Virus record (IMG/VR): IMGVR_UViG_3300046010_004227
Span: 1-22,012 of that record
Source: a virus
Direction: 5' to 3' (one strand)
DNA length: 22,012 nt
Positions 7,408-15,237 of the stretch are shown one piece after another (positions within the stretch are counted from its first letter, which is position 1; every line of letters starts with the position of its first letter). A program made the position numbers and the translations under genes. A model generated the notes under the pieces. That model searched no databases and had not been told where the DNA came from. It saw only the letters and a list, made by a program, of their open reading frames with translations.

Positions 7408-8222
7408 TAGAAATATTTGGAGGAACAGGATTTGTAGGTTCAGAATTTTATAAAAAATATTCTCATGAATCTGAAGTTGTTAGTAGAAATCAATTAGAAG
7501 TGCCTAATGACTCAACAATACTTTACTTGATAAGTACTGTAGATAACTATAATGTTTTAGAAGATCCTAAATTAGATATTAAAACTAATCTATTGCATCT
7601 AATCGATGTTTTGGAAGCCAATAAAAATAATAATGTTACATTTCATTTTGTCAGTTCATGGTTCGTATATGGAGATTGTGAACTTCCAGCAAATGAAAGA
7701 TCTTCTTGCAGACCAAAAGGATTCTATTCAATTACAAAATTAGCGGCAGAACAATTATTAGAATCTTATTGTAAGACTTTCAATATAAAGTACACAATAA
7801 CAAGATTAGCTAATGTTGTAGGCAAAACAGATGGTAAGATTTCAAAAAAGAAGAATGCTCTTCAATATCTAATAAGTAAGCTAAAGAATAATGAGCACAT
7901 AGATCTATATTACGATGGGATATTTTTAAGAGACTTTATACATGTTTCAGATGTAGCAGATGGATTAAGATACATTATCGATCATGGTAAGAATGGAGAA
8001 ATTTATAATCTCGGATCCGGTGCAGCTCCTATTATTTTCAAAGACGTAATAGAATATGCAAAAAAATCATTGGAATCTACATCGACAATAGGTAGTATGG
8101 ATCCAACAGAATTTCATAAAATAGTACAAGTCAAGGATATGTACTTAGACACGAGTAAATTAAATAACTTAGGTTGGAAACCATCCATGACTGTATTTCA
8201 AGCTATAAACACGTTACTGTGA
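7404..8222 (+). CDS. SDR-family nucleotide-sugar epimerase/4-ketoreductase
   Basis: This 272-aa extended short-chain dehydrogenase has an N-terminal NAD(P)-binding FGGTGFVG (G6, G9, G12), SSWFVYGD near residues 84-91, and the catalytic YSITK (Y108, K112). It also has the RLANVVGK and LRDFIHVSDVADGL segments conserved in nucleotide-sugar SDRs. Because it overlaps the 3-dehydrase by 4 bases, it likely acts on the same sugar. In 3,6-dideoxyhexose pathways the step after E1/E3 is a 4-keto reduction (abequose or paratose synthase), and in the colitose pathway ColC plays this part. A plain epimerase is the alternative. At 272 aa it is slightly shorter than the typical 290-320. Its last 4 bases overlap the next gene. 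Confidence 0.8.
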   Translation: MIEIFGGTGFVGSEFYKKYSHESEVVSRNQLEVPNDSTILYLISTVDNYNVLEDPKLDIKTNLLHLIDVLEANKNNNVTFHFVSSWFVYGDCELPANERSSCRPKGFYSITKLAAEQLLESYCKTFNIKYTITRLANVVGKTDGKISKKKNALQYLISKLKNNEHIDLYYDGIFLRDFIHVSDVADGLRYIIDHGKNGEIYNLGSGAAPIIFKDVIEYAKKSLESTSTIGSMDPTEFHKIVQVKDMYLDTSKLNNLGWKPSMTVFQAINTLL

Positions 8223-9055
8223 TTACATACAATAAAATAGGGCATTTTGGCCGTCTTGCGAATCAATTATTTCAATTCGCTTCTACAATAGGCATAGCAA
8301 AGAAGATAGGAACTAGTGCTTATTTTCCCATAGAAAATATGTACAATCCAAATGTAGAGCACTTTTTAGATGGTGTTACTAGGGAAATATATTTCGATAT
8401 TCCAAAGTACTTTAAAAATGCTAATGAAGTATTATTACCTTTAAAAAATATAAAGTATTCAGCAGAAGTGCAAGAACCTAATTTTCATTTTTTTGAACAG
8501 ATGTTTTCAATTCCAGATGGTAGCAATCTGAATGGATACTATCAAACGGAGAAGTATTTTAAACATTGTGAAGAGTATATTAGATATCTTTTAACTTTCC
8601 AAGATTCAATAATAGAAGAAAGTAAAAAGCTTTTTCCAAATGTAGAAAATGAAAAGGTATCTATTCATTTAAGAGTTGGAGATTATGCAGCTCTTCAACA
8701 GTTTCATCCAATAATGGACTCTCATTACTATCAAGCTGCGATGAATTATTTTTGTGATGAAAATTATGAGACAGATAAATACTTCTTAGTATTTTCTGAC
8801 GATATAGACTATGCAAAAAGATTAATAGGCGAAGGAGATTGTATACTCTATATGGAAAATAATCCCACAGAAATAGATCTTTGCTTAATGAGTATGTGTG
8901 ATCATAATATTATTGCAAATAGTTCTTTTAGTTGGTGGGGAGCATGGTTAAATAATAATCCAAATAAGAAAGTGGTCGCTCCAAAGAAATGGTTTGGACC
9001 TGCATATACTCACAATACAAAAGATTTATACCCAGAATCATGGATAATAGAATAA
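8219..9055 (+). CDS. GT11 family alpha-1,2-fucosyltransferase-like
   Basis: This 278-aa protein has the signature of GT11 inverting fucosyltransferases: GRLANQLFQFASTIGIAK (residues 11-28) at the N-terminus, SIHLRVGDY (148-156, the HxRxGDY donor-binding motif) and ANSSFSWWGAWL (233-244). GT11 enzymes add fucose from GDP-fucose in alpha-1,2 linkage, and some related enzymes transfer other deoxysugars such as colitose. I place the start at GTG 8219, which overlaps the upstream stop as GTGA. A longer frame from TTG 8174 would overlap the SDR gene by 49 bases and adds no conserved sequence. Its position right after a deoxysugar-synthesis pair fits a transferase for that sugar. A signal peptide is absent, so it is likely cytoplasmic. 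Confidence 0.85.
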   Translation: MITYNKIGHFGRLANQLFQFASTIGIAKKIGTSAYFPIENMYNPNVEHFLDGVTREIYFDIPKYFKNANEVLLPLKNIKYSAEVQEPNFHFFEQMFSIPDGSNLNGYYQTEKYFKHCEEYIRYLLTFQDSIIEESKKLFPNVENEKVSIHLRVGDYAALQQFHPIMDSHYYQAAMNYFCDENYETDKYFLVFSDDIDYAKRLIGEGDCILYMENNPTEIDLCLMSMCDHNIIANSSFSWWGAWLNNNPNKKVVAPKKWFGPAYTHNTKDLYPESWIIE

Positions 9056-10422
9056 ACAAATTTTTTAGTGTAGTAATACCGTGTTGGGAAATAAAAGGGA
9101 AAGGCGTAGATTATTTAGAGTGGTCATTCAATATACTTGCAAATCAAACATTTAAAGATTTTGAAGTAGTTATATCAGATCATAGTGTAGATGATGAAAT
9201 AAGAGACTTATGTGATAGATGGTTACCTTATCTTGATATAATATATACAAAGAATTCACACGGTAGAGGAAAGATCTCTCCTAATCTAAATAATGCTATT
9301 AGGCACGCTACTGGTAAATACATTAAGATTTTATTTCAAGATGATTTTCTATATGACCAAGAGTCTCTAGAAATTATTTACAAACATATAATAAATAATG
9401 CAGAAAAATATTGGTTCGTTAATGCTTGTGTACATACGAAAGATGCAGTAACTTGTTATGACCCTATGTTTCCCATGTATCACGATAGGATCCACGAAGG
9501 TTATAATACAATATCGTGTCCTACTGTACTTACTATTAAGAATGAAAACGTGATGGAATTTGATGAATCTTTAAATTGGTTAGTAGATGTAGATTACTAT
9601 AAAAGATTATACATCAATCATGGACTTCCAGTGATAATACAGCATATATGTGCAGTAAATAGGGATTCAGAAGTAAGAACTACAACTATGATTACAGAGC
9701 AAGAAAAAATAGAAGAAGTTAAAAGAGTAATAGAGAGATATGATAATCAAAAATATTTAGACTTATCTAAAGTAACACTCATAGCCGTCACTTCTGTAAG
9801 ATTGCAAGAGCACATAAAAGCACTAATGTATAGTTCTAAAAATATAAAATTTGGAGCTATAAAGCTTGTATCCCATGAAAAACCAGAAAACTTACCTGAT
9901 AAAATACAGTTCGAGTATATAGAGAAGATGAATAATATAAATGAGTGGAACTACTCTATGATATATAAATTAGGAAAGTACATAGACACTGAATTTGCTA
10001 TGGTGATTCATGATGATGGATTTGTAATTAATCCTAGTTCTTGGAAAAATGAATTCTTTGATTATGATTATATAGGAGCCCCCTGGCCAATACCACATTC
10101 ATCTGACAAAGTATCTTATAGAGATATTAATGGAGAATTAATAAGAGTAGGAAATAGCGTATCACTAAGAAGTAAAAAATTAATAGATCTTCCAAATCAA
10201 TTAAATTTAGAATGGAAAGCTTTTCATGGATATTATAGTGAAGATGGTTATATAGCAGTAAATTATAGACACATATATAAAGAATATGGTTGTAAATTTG
10301 CCGATTTAAATATTGCCAAATATTTCTCTCACGAGACTGAAATTCCTGAAACTATTGGTATAGCCCCTTTCGCATTTCATGGAAAGAATAGTGTACATAG
10401 GCAACTATTAAATACAGTATAA
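9040..10422 (+). CDS. Two-domain GT2 - DUF5672 glycosyltransferase fusion
   Basis: This 460-aa protein joins two domains. Residues 7-235 are a GT2 (GT-A) glycosyltransferase: FSVVIPCWE (9-17), FEVVISDHSVDD (41-52), GRGKISPNLNNAIRHATGKY (75-94) and LFQDDFLYD (98-106) as the metal-binding DxD equivalent. Residues 244-460 resemble DUF5672: VTLIAVTSVRLQEHIKAL (245-262), AMVIHDDGFVINP (320-332), DYDYIGAPWP (341-350), RVGNSVSLRSKKL (369-381) and a final FAFHGKNS. DUF5672 proteins are GT-like and occur in glycan loci, so the fusion may add two consecutive sugars. I chose ATG 9040; a longer frame exists upstream but would overlap the GT11 gene by 67 bases, versus 16 here. It ends 3 bases before the next gene. 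Confidence 0.8.
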   Translation: MDNRINKFFSVVIPCWEIKGKGVDYLEWSFNILANQTFKDFEVVISDHSVDDEIRDLCDRWLPYLDIIYTKNSHGRGKISPNLNNAIRHATGKYIKILFQDDFLYDQESLEIIYKHIINNAEKYWFVNACVHTKDAVTCYDPMFPMYHDRIHEGYNTISCPTVLTIKNENVMEFDESLNWLVDVDYYKRLYINHGLPVIIQHICAVNRDSEVRTTTMITEQEKIEEVKRVIERYDNQKYLDLSKVTLIAVTSVRLQEHIKALMYSSKNIKFGAIKLVSHEKPENLPDKIQFEYIEKMNNINEWNYSMIYKLGKYIDTEFAMVIHDDGFVINPSSWKNEFFDYDYIGAPWPIPHSSDKVSYRDINGELIRVGNSVSLRSKKLIDLPNQLNLEWKAFHGYYSEDGYIAVNYRHIYKEYGCKFADLNIAKYFSHETEIPETIGIAPFAFHGKNSVHRQLLNTV

Positions 10423-10425
10423 AAA

Positions 10426-11319
10426 ATGATAGCCACAGAATTTGTATTTGGCCAAGGATTTGGAAACCAATTAGCATGCTATGTAACAACGAGAGCAATT
10501 GCTAAAAGAAATGGTTATGAATTTGGATATGAAGGACAAGAAAACTTTGGAGATAAGAGATATAATGATCGAGGTGTATACTTCATGAATATGGATATGG
10601 GAATTCCCGTAAGCAGAATAGAAAGAACCTATACAGAAAGAGAAAGAAGAATAAAGTTTACTCATTCCCACCACGATTCTACAATAGGTTGTGATGTTAG
10701 ATTAATAGACAATGATTTAATCAATGTATTAGATAATACAAAGATTATGGGTATCATGCAAGGAGAGGATTACTTTTGGGATTATAAAGAAGAAGTTAAA
10801 GACTGGTTGAAAGTAAAACCTGAATTTGATTGCATAGACTATAGAGATGATAATATCTGTGTATTAAATATTAGAGACTATGAAGGAGATCCAACGCTAT
10901 TCCTACAAAGAGATTATTGGTTAGCTGCTATTACTCATATGAGAAGCATTAATCCAAAAATGAAGTTTGTCGTTATCACAGAAAATCCAGAAGTTGCAAA
11001 GCGACAGTTACCAGAATTAGCAGATAATTGTTATCACTTCGATTTAGCAAAAGATTATTCTATAGTAAAGAATGCAAAATGGCTTATATTGTCAAATTCT
11101 AGCTTTGCATATTTCCCAGCGTTCTGTAGCGATGCTAACCTTATAATAGCACCAAAGTATTGGGCTAGACATAATGTATCTGATGGCTATTGGGCATGTG
11201 GTTATAATATATCTAGAAAGTTTACCTACATGGATAGAGCAAGAACACTACAAACATATGACGAAGTAATTAGAGAATTTGAAATATATAAACAAGAAAC
11301 CAAAATATATGATATTTGA
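10426..11319 (+). CDS. Divergent GT11-like (fucosyltransferase-like) protein
   Basis: This 297-aa protein keeps the layout of GT11 but with changed motifs: GQGFGNQLACYVTTRAIAK (residues 9-27) corresponds to the G-x-GNQL-Q-A start, LNIRDYEGDP (147-156) to HxRxGDY (histidine missing), and LSNSSFAYFPAFC (222-234) to the SNSSFSWW region. The loss of the His and the Trp pair suggests another donor or acceptor than the GT11 gene two places upstream. The C-terminal part has WARHNVSDGYWACGYNISRKF, rich in aromatics. It is the second GT11-type gene in the island. Its end overlaps the next ATG (11309) by 11 bases. Function as a transferase is inferred from fold-level similarity only. Confidence 0.65.
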   Translation: MIATEFVFGQGFGNQLACYVTTRAIAKRNGYEFGYEGQENFGDKRYNDRGVYFMNMDMGIPVSRIERTYTERERRIKFTHSHHDSTIGCDVRLIDNDLINVLDNTKIMGIMQGEDYFWDYKEEVKDWLKVKPEFDCIDYRDDNICVLNIRDYEGDPTLFLQRDYWLAAITHMRSINPKMKFVVITENPEVAKRQLPELADNCYHFDLAKDYSIVKNAKWLILSNSSFAYFPAFCSDANLIIAPKYWARHNVSDGYWACGYNISRKFTYMDRARTLQTYDEVIREFEIYKQETKIYDI

Positions 11320-12166
11320 TGTTTTTACAATGAATAATGAGCTAGATCTTCTAGAGCTTAGATTAGAAATGTTAGATCCTTACGTTGATATGTTTGTAAT
11401 TGTAGAATGTGTTAGCACATTCTCAAGAAAACCAAAACCTCTACACTTTGAAGAGAATATGATAAGATATAAAAAGTATTTGCATAAGATACATCATCAT
11501 GTGACTAGATTTCCTCCCGAGTCTTACGAAGATCTTCAATCAAGAATAGAAAATCCACAAACTACAGATTTAGAGAGACATATTTGTATGCAAGCGTTAA
11601 CAAGTACTAATGTTCCTCCTGGAGAACTTCATTGGTTAAATGAATTTTATCAAAAAGAATTTATAAGAAAAGCATTACTAGATGCAGATGCTTCTGATCA
11701 AGATATTATTATGGTAGGAGATTTAGATGAAATCTGGAATCCTGAATATGATTATAATTTTATAGATGATGTTAGCATATATAAACTTAAACAACTTGTC
11801 TATTCTGGATATATGAACGTTAGATCTAATGAAGAATGGGCAGGTACACTTGTTACTCGATATAAGAATATAAAAAATGCATGTCTTAATCATTTAAGAA
11901 CAGCTTCAAAAACCAACTATGTTTATATAGATAATGCAGGTTGGCATTTTACTTTTATGGGCGGCCCAGAACAGATTAAACACAAAATTCAATCTTATGG
12001 TCACCAAGAATTTAATAATGAATCTGTAATTAATAATGTTGAGAATTTATTAAAAAATAATCAAGACGTACTTGGAAGAAATAATTTTACTTTTTGGCAA
12101 GATGATGTAAATTTACCACAGTATGTGTTAGATAACAAAGAAAAATACAAACAATTTTTTAAATGA
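11309..12166 (+). CDS. GT17 family glycosyltransferase
   Basis: This 285-aa protein matches the GT17 pattern, whose eukaryotic members add bisecting N-acetylglucosamine and whose bacterial members occur in polysaccharide loci. Key segments are MIFDVFTMNNELDLLELRLE (residues 1-20), VDMFVIVECVSTFSRKPKPL (26-45) and DIIMVGDLDEIWNP (132-145), where D138 and D140 form the DxD metal site, followed by AGWHFTFMGGPEQIKHKI. I use ATG 11309; a frame from TTG 11279 would extend the overlap with the upstream gene to 41 bases without adding family sequence. Overlap with the upstream stop is 11 bases and with the downstream start 4 bases (ATGA). Acceptor is unknown. Confidence 0.8.
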   Translation: MIFDVFTMNNELDLLELRLEMLDPYVDMFVIVECVSTFSRKPKPLHFEENMIRYKKYLHKIHHHVTRFPPESYEDLQSRIENPQTTDLERHICMQALTSTNVPPGELHWLNEFYQKEFIRKALLDADASDQDIIMVGDLDEIWNPEYDYNFIDDVSIYKLKQLVYSGYMNVRSNEEWAGTLVTRYKNIKNACLNHLRTASKTNYVYIDNAGWHFTFMGGPEQIKHKIQSYGHQEFNNESVINNVENLLKNNQDVLGRNNFTFWQDDVNLPQYVLDNKEKYKQFFK

Positions 12167-13317
12167 TAAGCTACTGTATTCCGTCTAAGAATAATCTTCG
12201 CTATTTAATACCCTGTATAAAATCGATAAGAGAGAATTCTCACTACGATAACGAAGTAATAGTTTTTGTGGATCAAGACAACGACGGTACCGAATCTTGG
12301 TTAATAGAAAATAACATTAAATACTTTGTCAACCAATCAGGAGCTCCATTGGGCATAGGACACGCTTACGATACTATGTTTAAGCAAGCAAGATTCGATA
12401 AAGTTGTAGCTTTCCACGCTGACATGATATTAGGTAAAGACGCTGATCTAAACATGATCAAACACCACTCAATAGGTAAAGTAGTTTGTTCAACTAGAAT
12501 AGAGCCACCGCTACATCCGCACGGACCAGAAAAGATGACAATGGATTTCGGTCTATGGCCAGAAGAAATTAAGTGGAAAGAATTCGATGCTTACGTTAAA
12601 CACTATTCGAACTTAAACTTCGGGGTGACAACAAAGTCCATGTTCGCACCGTGGTTGATCGATCGCAGGAATCACTTGGGTCACGATCCCTTGTTCTTAT
12701 CAGTTTACGAAGATGCAGATCTATTTAGAAGGTTTGTGCTTGCTGGATACGAACTTGTGCAGTCTTGGGATAGTTTGGTATATCACTTAACTTGCAGAGG
12801 CGGCCAGTTTAGCGGCGCAACGAAGATGGAAGACTTCAAAAAGAAAGACGAAAACTGGTTGAGAAATAACCAAATATCTATGTTGGAATACGTGAGGAAG
12901 TGGGGAGGAATGTTTAAAGAGTACGGACCTTGCGAACCAAGACCAAATATAAAATATGACATAGGATTAAAGGTAACCAATGCTAGACACATACCAGAGA
13001 TTTTGGGTTACGAACCTTATTTCAATTCGATGCAAGTCGACATCGATACACAGAAATATATCGAAAGCGCGCAACTTAATTCTAAGTTTGATATAAAAGC
13101 TAAATTCGTAGAAGAATTAACCAATGACATTATTGTGGAGTTGGACTGTTCTTCTAAGACCCAATTAGAGTCTTTTGATTATGCGATTCAAAACATAGAG
13201 GATTTACTAAGTTCGACAGAACCCAACGAGACTTATCAATTAGCCAACGACGGAATTTTATTAACAATAAAAGTAAAAGATAAAATTCCTCAAAACATAA
13301 AAATAGATTTATGGTAA
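12163..13317 (+). CDS. GT2 glycosyltransferase, paralogue 1 of a tandem pair
   Basis: This 384-aa protein has an N-terminal GT-A domain (about residues 1-235): ISYCIPSKNNLRYLIPCIKS (2-21), DQDNDGTESW (37-46) and AFHADMILG (83-91) as the metal-site motif. It shares CSTRIEPPLHPHGPEKMTMDFG, MFAPWLI and VYHLTCRGG with the next gene, so the two are tandem paralogues. The region after about residue 260 is less conserved and starts with YDIGLKVTN, like YEIGIVIKN in the partner; it may serve for acceptor recognition or oligomerisation. Codon use (tac, gac) returns to the style of the flanking genes here after the AT-shifted block upstream. The coding end overlaps the next start by 7 bases. Confidence 0.8.
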   Translation: MISYCIPSKNNLRYLIPCIKSIRENSHYDNEVIVFVDQDNDGTESWLIENNIKYFVNQSGAPLGIGHAYDTMFKQARFDKVVAFHADMILGKDADLNMIKHHSIGKVVCSTRIEPPLHPHGPEKMTMDFGLWPEEIKWKEFDAYVKHYSNLNFGVTTKSMFAPWLIDRRNHLGHDPLFLSVYEDADLFRRFVLAGYELVQSWDSLVYHLTCRGGQFSGATKMEDFKKKDENWLRNNQISMLEYVRKWGGMFKEYGPCEPRPNIKYDIGLKVTNARHIPEILGYEPYFNSMQVDIDTQKYIESAQLNSKFDIKAKFVEELTNDIIVELDCSSKTQLESFDYAIQNIEDLLSSTEPNETYQLANDGILLTIKVKDKIPQNIKIDLW

Positions 13318-14552
13318 CATTCGTAATACCCTCGCACAACAATTTAAGACACTTAAAAAACCTATACGATTCCATAAAGACAAATGCTCCAAATGCAAAA
13401 CTCGTATTTTTAGACGATGCGTCAACTGATGGAACTTATGAATGGCTAAAAGAGATTTCAGCAAAAGACGAAAACGTATACGAGCCCTATAGAACAGAAC
13501 AAAGGGTTGGTCATACAGTGTTGTACGATGTGGGAATTTCCATATCAAAAGAAGACATAGTGGGAATCCTTCATGCTGACATGATCGTCGGTCCGAATTA
13601 TATGGAAAACTTATTAAAACACTTAAAACCAAAAACAGTTGTGTGTGGAACTAGAGTTGAACCACCTCTCCATCCACCAGGCCAAGAGAAGATTATCATG
13701 GATTTTGGTATGGACTTTGACGACTTGAATGTCGATTCGTTCTACAAGTATGCTACGCAAGCCCAAACTCAATACGAAAATCAAATCACTTACGGAATGT
13801 TCGCTCCGTGGATAATCTACAAAGAAGATTTCGCTTCTATGGGAGGACACGATGCTTTGTTTTCTCCGTTTCCTTACGAAGATTCAGATATATTCCAAAG
13901 GTGGATGTTAAGTGGTTATAGGTTAATACAATCTAGAGACGCTTTTGTTTACCACTTAACTTGCAGAGGCCATAGATTTGTAGAAAAGGTTGGTAAAGAT
14001 GACGATTACTTCGTGGCAGCAAACCAACGATCTATGAGAAATTATTTAAGAAAGTGGGGATCTTGGATACAGAACGATGAGTATCACCACCCCATTTTAA
14101 CCCCTCGATACGAAATAGGCATAGTGATTAAAAATTGTAATCAAGATGACTTATACGCGCTAGAACCAAGATTCGATGCGGTTAGAGTAGATATGGATTA
14201 TTCGTATTACATTGCAGAAGACGGAGAGCAGGGAGAAACTCCTTACGATTTGTCAGAGAAGATTAAACAAATTGGAGTACCACTAAACACAGAAGTAGAA
14301 ATCACTATAGACGCAAAAAACATGAATAGCGTTACTGTGAATGGGATATTTAACATACATAAACTACTTGCAGAAAAACAATTAAGCAACGAACCAGTTC
14401 CACAATCGTTTAATTTAGGAAGTGCTGAAATAAAGATTAATGAGTACAAATCCAAGCTAACTACAATAGTGTCTTCAGAAACAAAGAGAAAATACTACAT
14501 TAACGATGGACTGTATCAGTGCGTAAAGCCGGTGATAAAAAATGTATTTTAA
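13311..14552 (+). CDS. GT2 glycosyltransferase, paralogue 2 of a tandem pair
   Basis: This 413-aa protein is the downstream paralogue. Its GT-A domain has TFVIPSHNNLRHLKNLYDS (3-21), VFLDDASTDGTYEWL (32-46) with the classic GT2 DD, and ILHADMIVG (86-94). It shares GTRVEPPLHPPGQEKIIMDFG, MFAPWII, YEDSDIFQRWMLSGY and VYHLTCRGH with paralogue 1. Its D-D-x-S-x-D-G-T motif is intact, while paralogue 1 has D-Q-D-N-D-G-T, a small divergence in the donor pocket. The C-terminal 150 residues diverge and include YEIGIVIKN and a later ITIDAKNMNSVTVNG stretch. The start overlaps the upstream stop in ATGGTAA. It ends the glycan island; a 31-base AT-rich spacer follows. Confidence 0.8.
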   Translation: MVTFVIPSHNNLRHLKNLYDSIKTNAPNAKLVFLDDASTDGTYEWLKEISAKDENVYEPYRTEQRVGHTVLYDVGISISKEDIVGILHADMIVGPNYMENLLKHLKPKTVVCGTRVEPPLHPPGQEKIIMDFGMDFDDLNVDSFYKYATQAQTQYENQITYGMFAPWIIYKEDFASMGGHDALFSPFPYEDSDIFQRWMLSGYRLIQSRDAFVYHLTCRGHRFVEKVGKDDDYFVAANQRSMRNYLRKWGSWIQNDEYHHPILTPRYEIGIVIKNCNQDDLYALEPRFDAVRVDMDYSYYIAEDGEQGETPYDLSEKIKQIGVPLNTEVEITIDAKNMNSVTVNGIFNIHKLLAEKQLSNEPVPQSFNLGSAEIKINEYKSKLTTIVSSETKRKYYINDGLYQCVKPVIKNVF

Positions 14553-14555
14553 TAC

Positions 14556-14563
14556 ATATTTAT
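14556..14563 (+). promoter_or_regulatory. Recurrent ATATTTAT spacer motif
   Basis: ATATTTAT lies 20 bases before the next start codon. The same octamer recurs upstream of three other genes (ends at 1179, 16882 and 17706), and I did not see it inside genes when scanning by eye. It may be a phage promoter -10-like element, but a chance match in AT-rich spacers is possible. Confidence 0.3.
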
Positions 14564-14583
14564 TTTTAAAATAACAACATAAA

Positions 14584-14910
14584 ATGTCAGACGTTTTTAA
14601 GCCAAAATTAAGAGTTAGCGTTAGCGGTAAAAATTTACCTGTCGCTTTCGACTTAAATACAAGCGAAACAAAAAAGGGTATAGTAATATACTTTATATTG
14701 GAAGAAAACATACAAGATCCGAGAGATTTACAAGAGTTAACTAATAAGATAAGCACTTGGTTGCAAAAGAAATTTGCCGATCAAGAATTGATGGTTACTT
14801 ATAACGACCGTAATGCGTATTCTAAAAACACAATATCGTTCATAGTACCGATGGCTTCTATGGTAGATCTTTTAGTAAGAAGTTTAAAGGGAAGCGGTAC
14901 AGCTTCATAA
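14584..14910 (+). CDS. Hypothetical protein, 108 aa
   Basis: I do not recognise this 108-aa protein. It starts with a beta-rich stretch (KPKLRVSVSGKNLPVAFDL, residues 7-25), followed by a hydrophobic strand IVIYFILEE, an acidic helix (DLQELTNKISTWLQKKF), then SFIVPMASMVDLLVRSL and a small glycine/serine tail. The alternation of strands and helices suggests a compact alpha/beta fold of structural or accessory type. It is the first gene of a new group after the glycan island, preceded by a 31-base AT-rich spacer with an ATATTTAT motif, so it may head a separate transcript. It is followed 10 bases later by the next small gene. Confidence 0.6.
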   Translation: MSDVFKPKLRVSVSGKNLPVAFDLNTSETKKGIVIYFILEENIQDPRDLQELTNKISTWLQKKFADQELMVTYNDRNAYSKNTISFIVPMASMVDLLVRSLKGSGTAS

Positions 14911-14920
14911 ATTATAAATT

Positions 14921-15235
14921 ATGGTTTCGAAAAAAAGAAGGCCTCCAAGAGCCATATTCTACGACGCCTTAAACGTAAAGGCCGAAGATTATAAAGATTC
15001 GGAGCAGTTGAAAACTCTGCTAAATAAAGAAATACCATTAGCGATATTTGACGCAGTTCATAACAGAAGAAATTCAGCGCTCGTATTCGAAATAAATAAT
15101 TCAAGTAATTACTTAGAGATAAAAAAAGAATATTGGGCGAAGGCATTAGATTGGTGTTTACCACATTACGTGGAGTTAGAAGACTATAAAACTTGCTCTG
15201 AAATAAAATCTATTATAGAAAAATTAACACCTTAA
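14921..15235 (+). CDS. Hypothetical protein, 104 aa
   Basis: This 104-aa protein begins with a basic segment (VSKKRRPPRAIFYDALN, residues 2-18), followed by a mostly helical body (YKDSEQLKTLLNKEIPLAIFDAVHN) and YLEIKKEYWAKALDWCLPHY. I recognise no family. The basic N-terminus could contact nucleic acid or a capsid surface, but nothing in the sequence decides. It has the same A/T-rich leader (taaattATG) as its neighbours. It ends 2 bases before the next ATG, so the pair is probably co-translated, which hints at related function. Confidence 0.6.
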   Translation: MVSKKRRPPRAIFYDALNVKAEDYKDSEQLKTLLNKEIPLAIFDAVHNRRNSALVFEINNSSNYLEIKKEYWAKALDWCLPHYVELEDYKTCSEIKSIIEKLTP

Positions 15236-15237
15236 CA

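Noticed and set aside
8174-8218. Longer N-terminus for the GT11 gene from TTG 8174
   Set aside because: It would overlap the SDR gene by 49 bases; GTG 8219 gives the same 4-base overlap as its neighbours and places the GNQL-type motif at the usual position.
13309-13632. Minus-strand open frame of 107 codons
   Set aside because: It is antisense to a well-supported GT2 gene and has no recognisable features; all other real genes are on the + strand.
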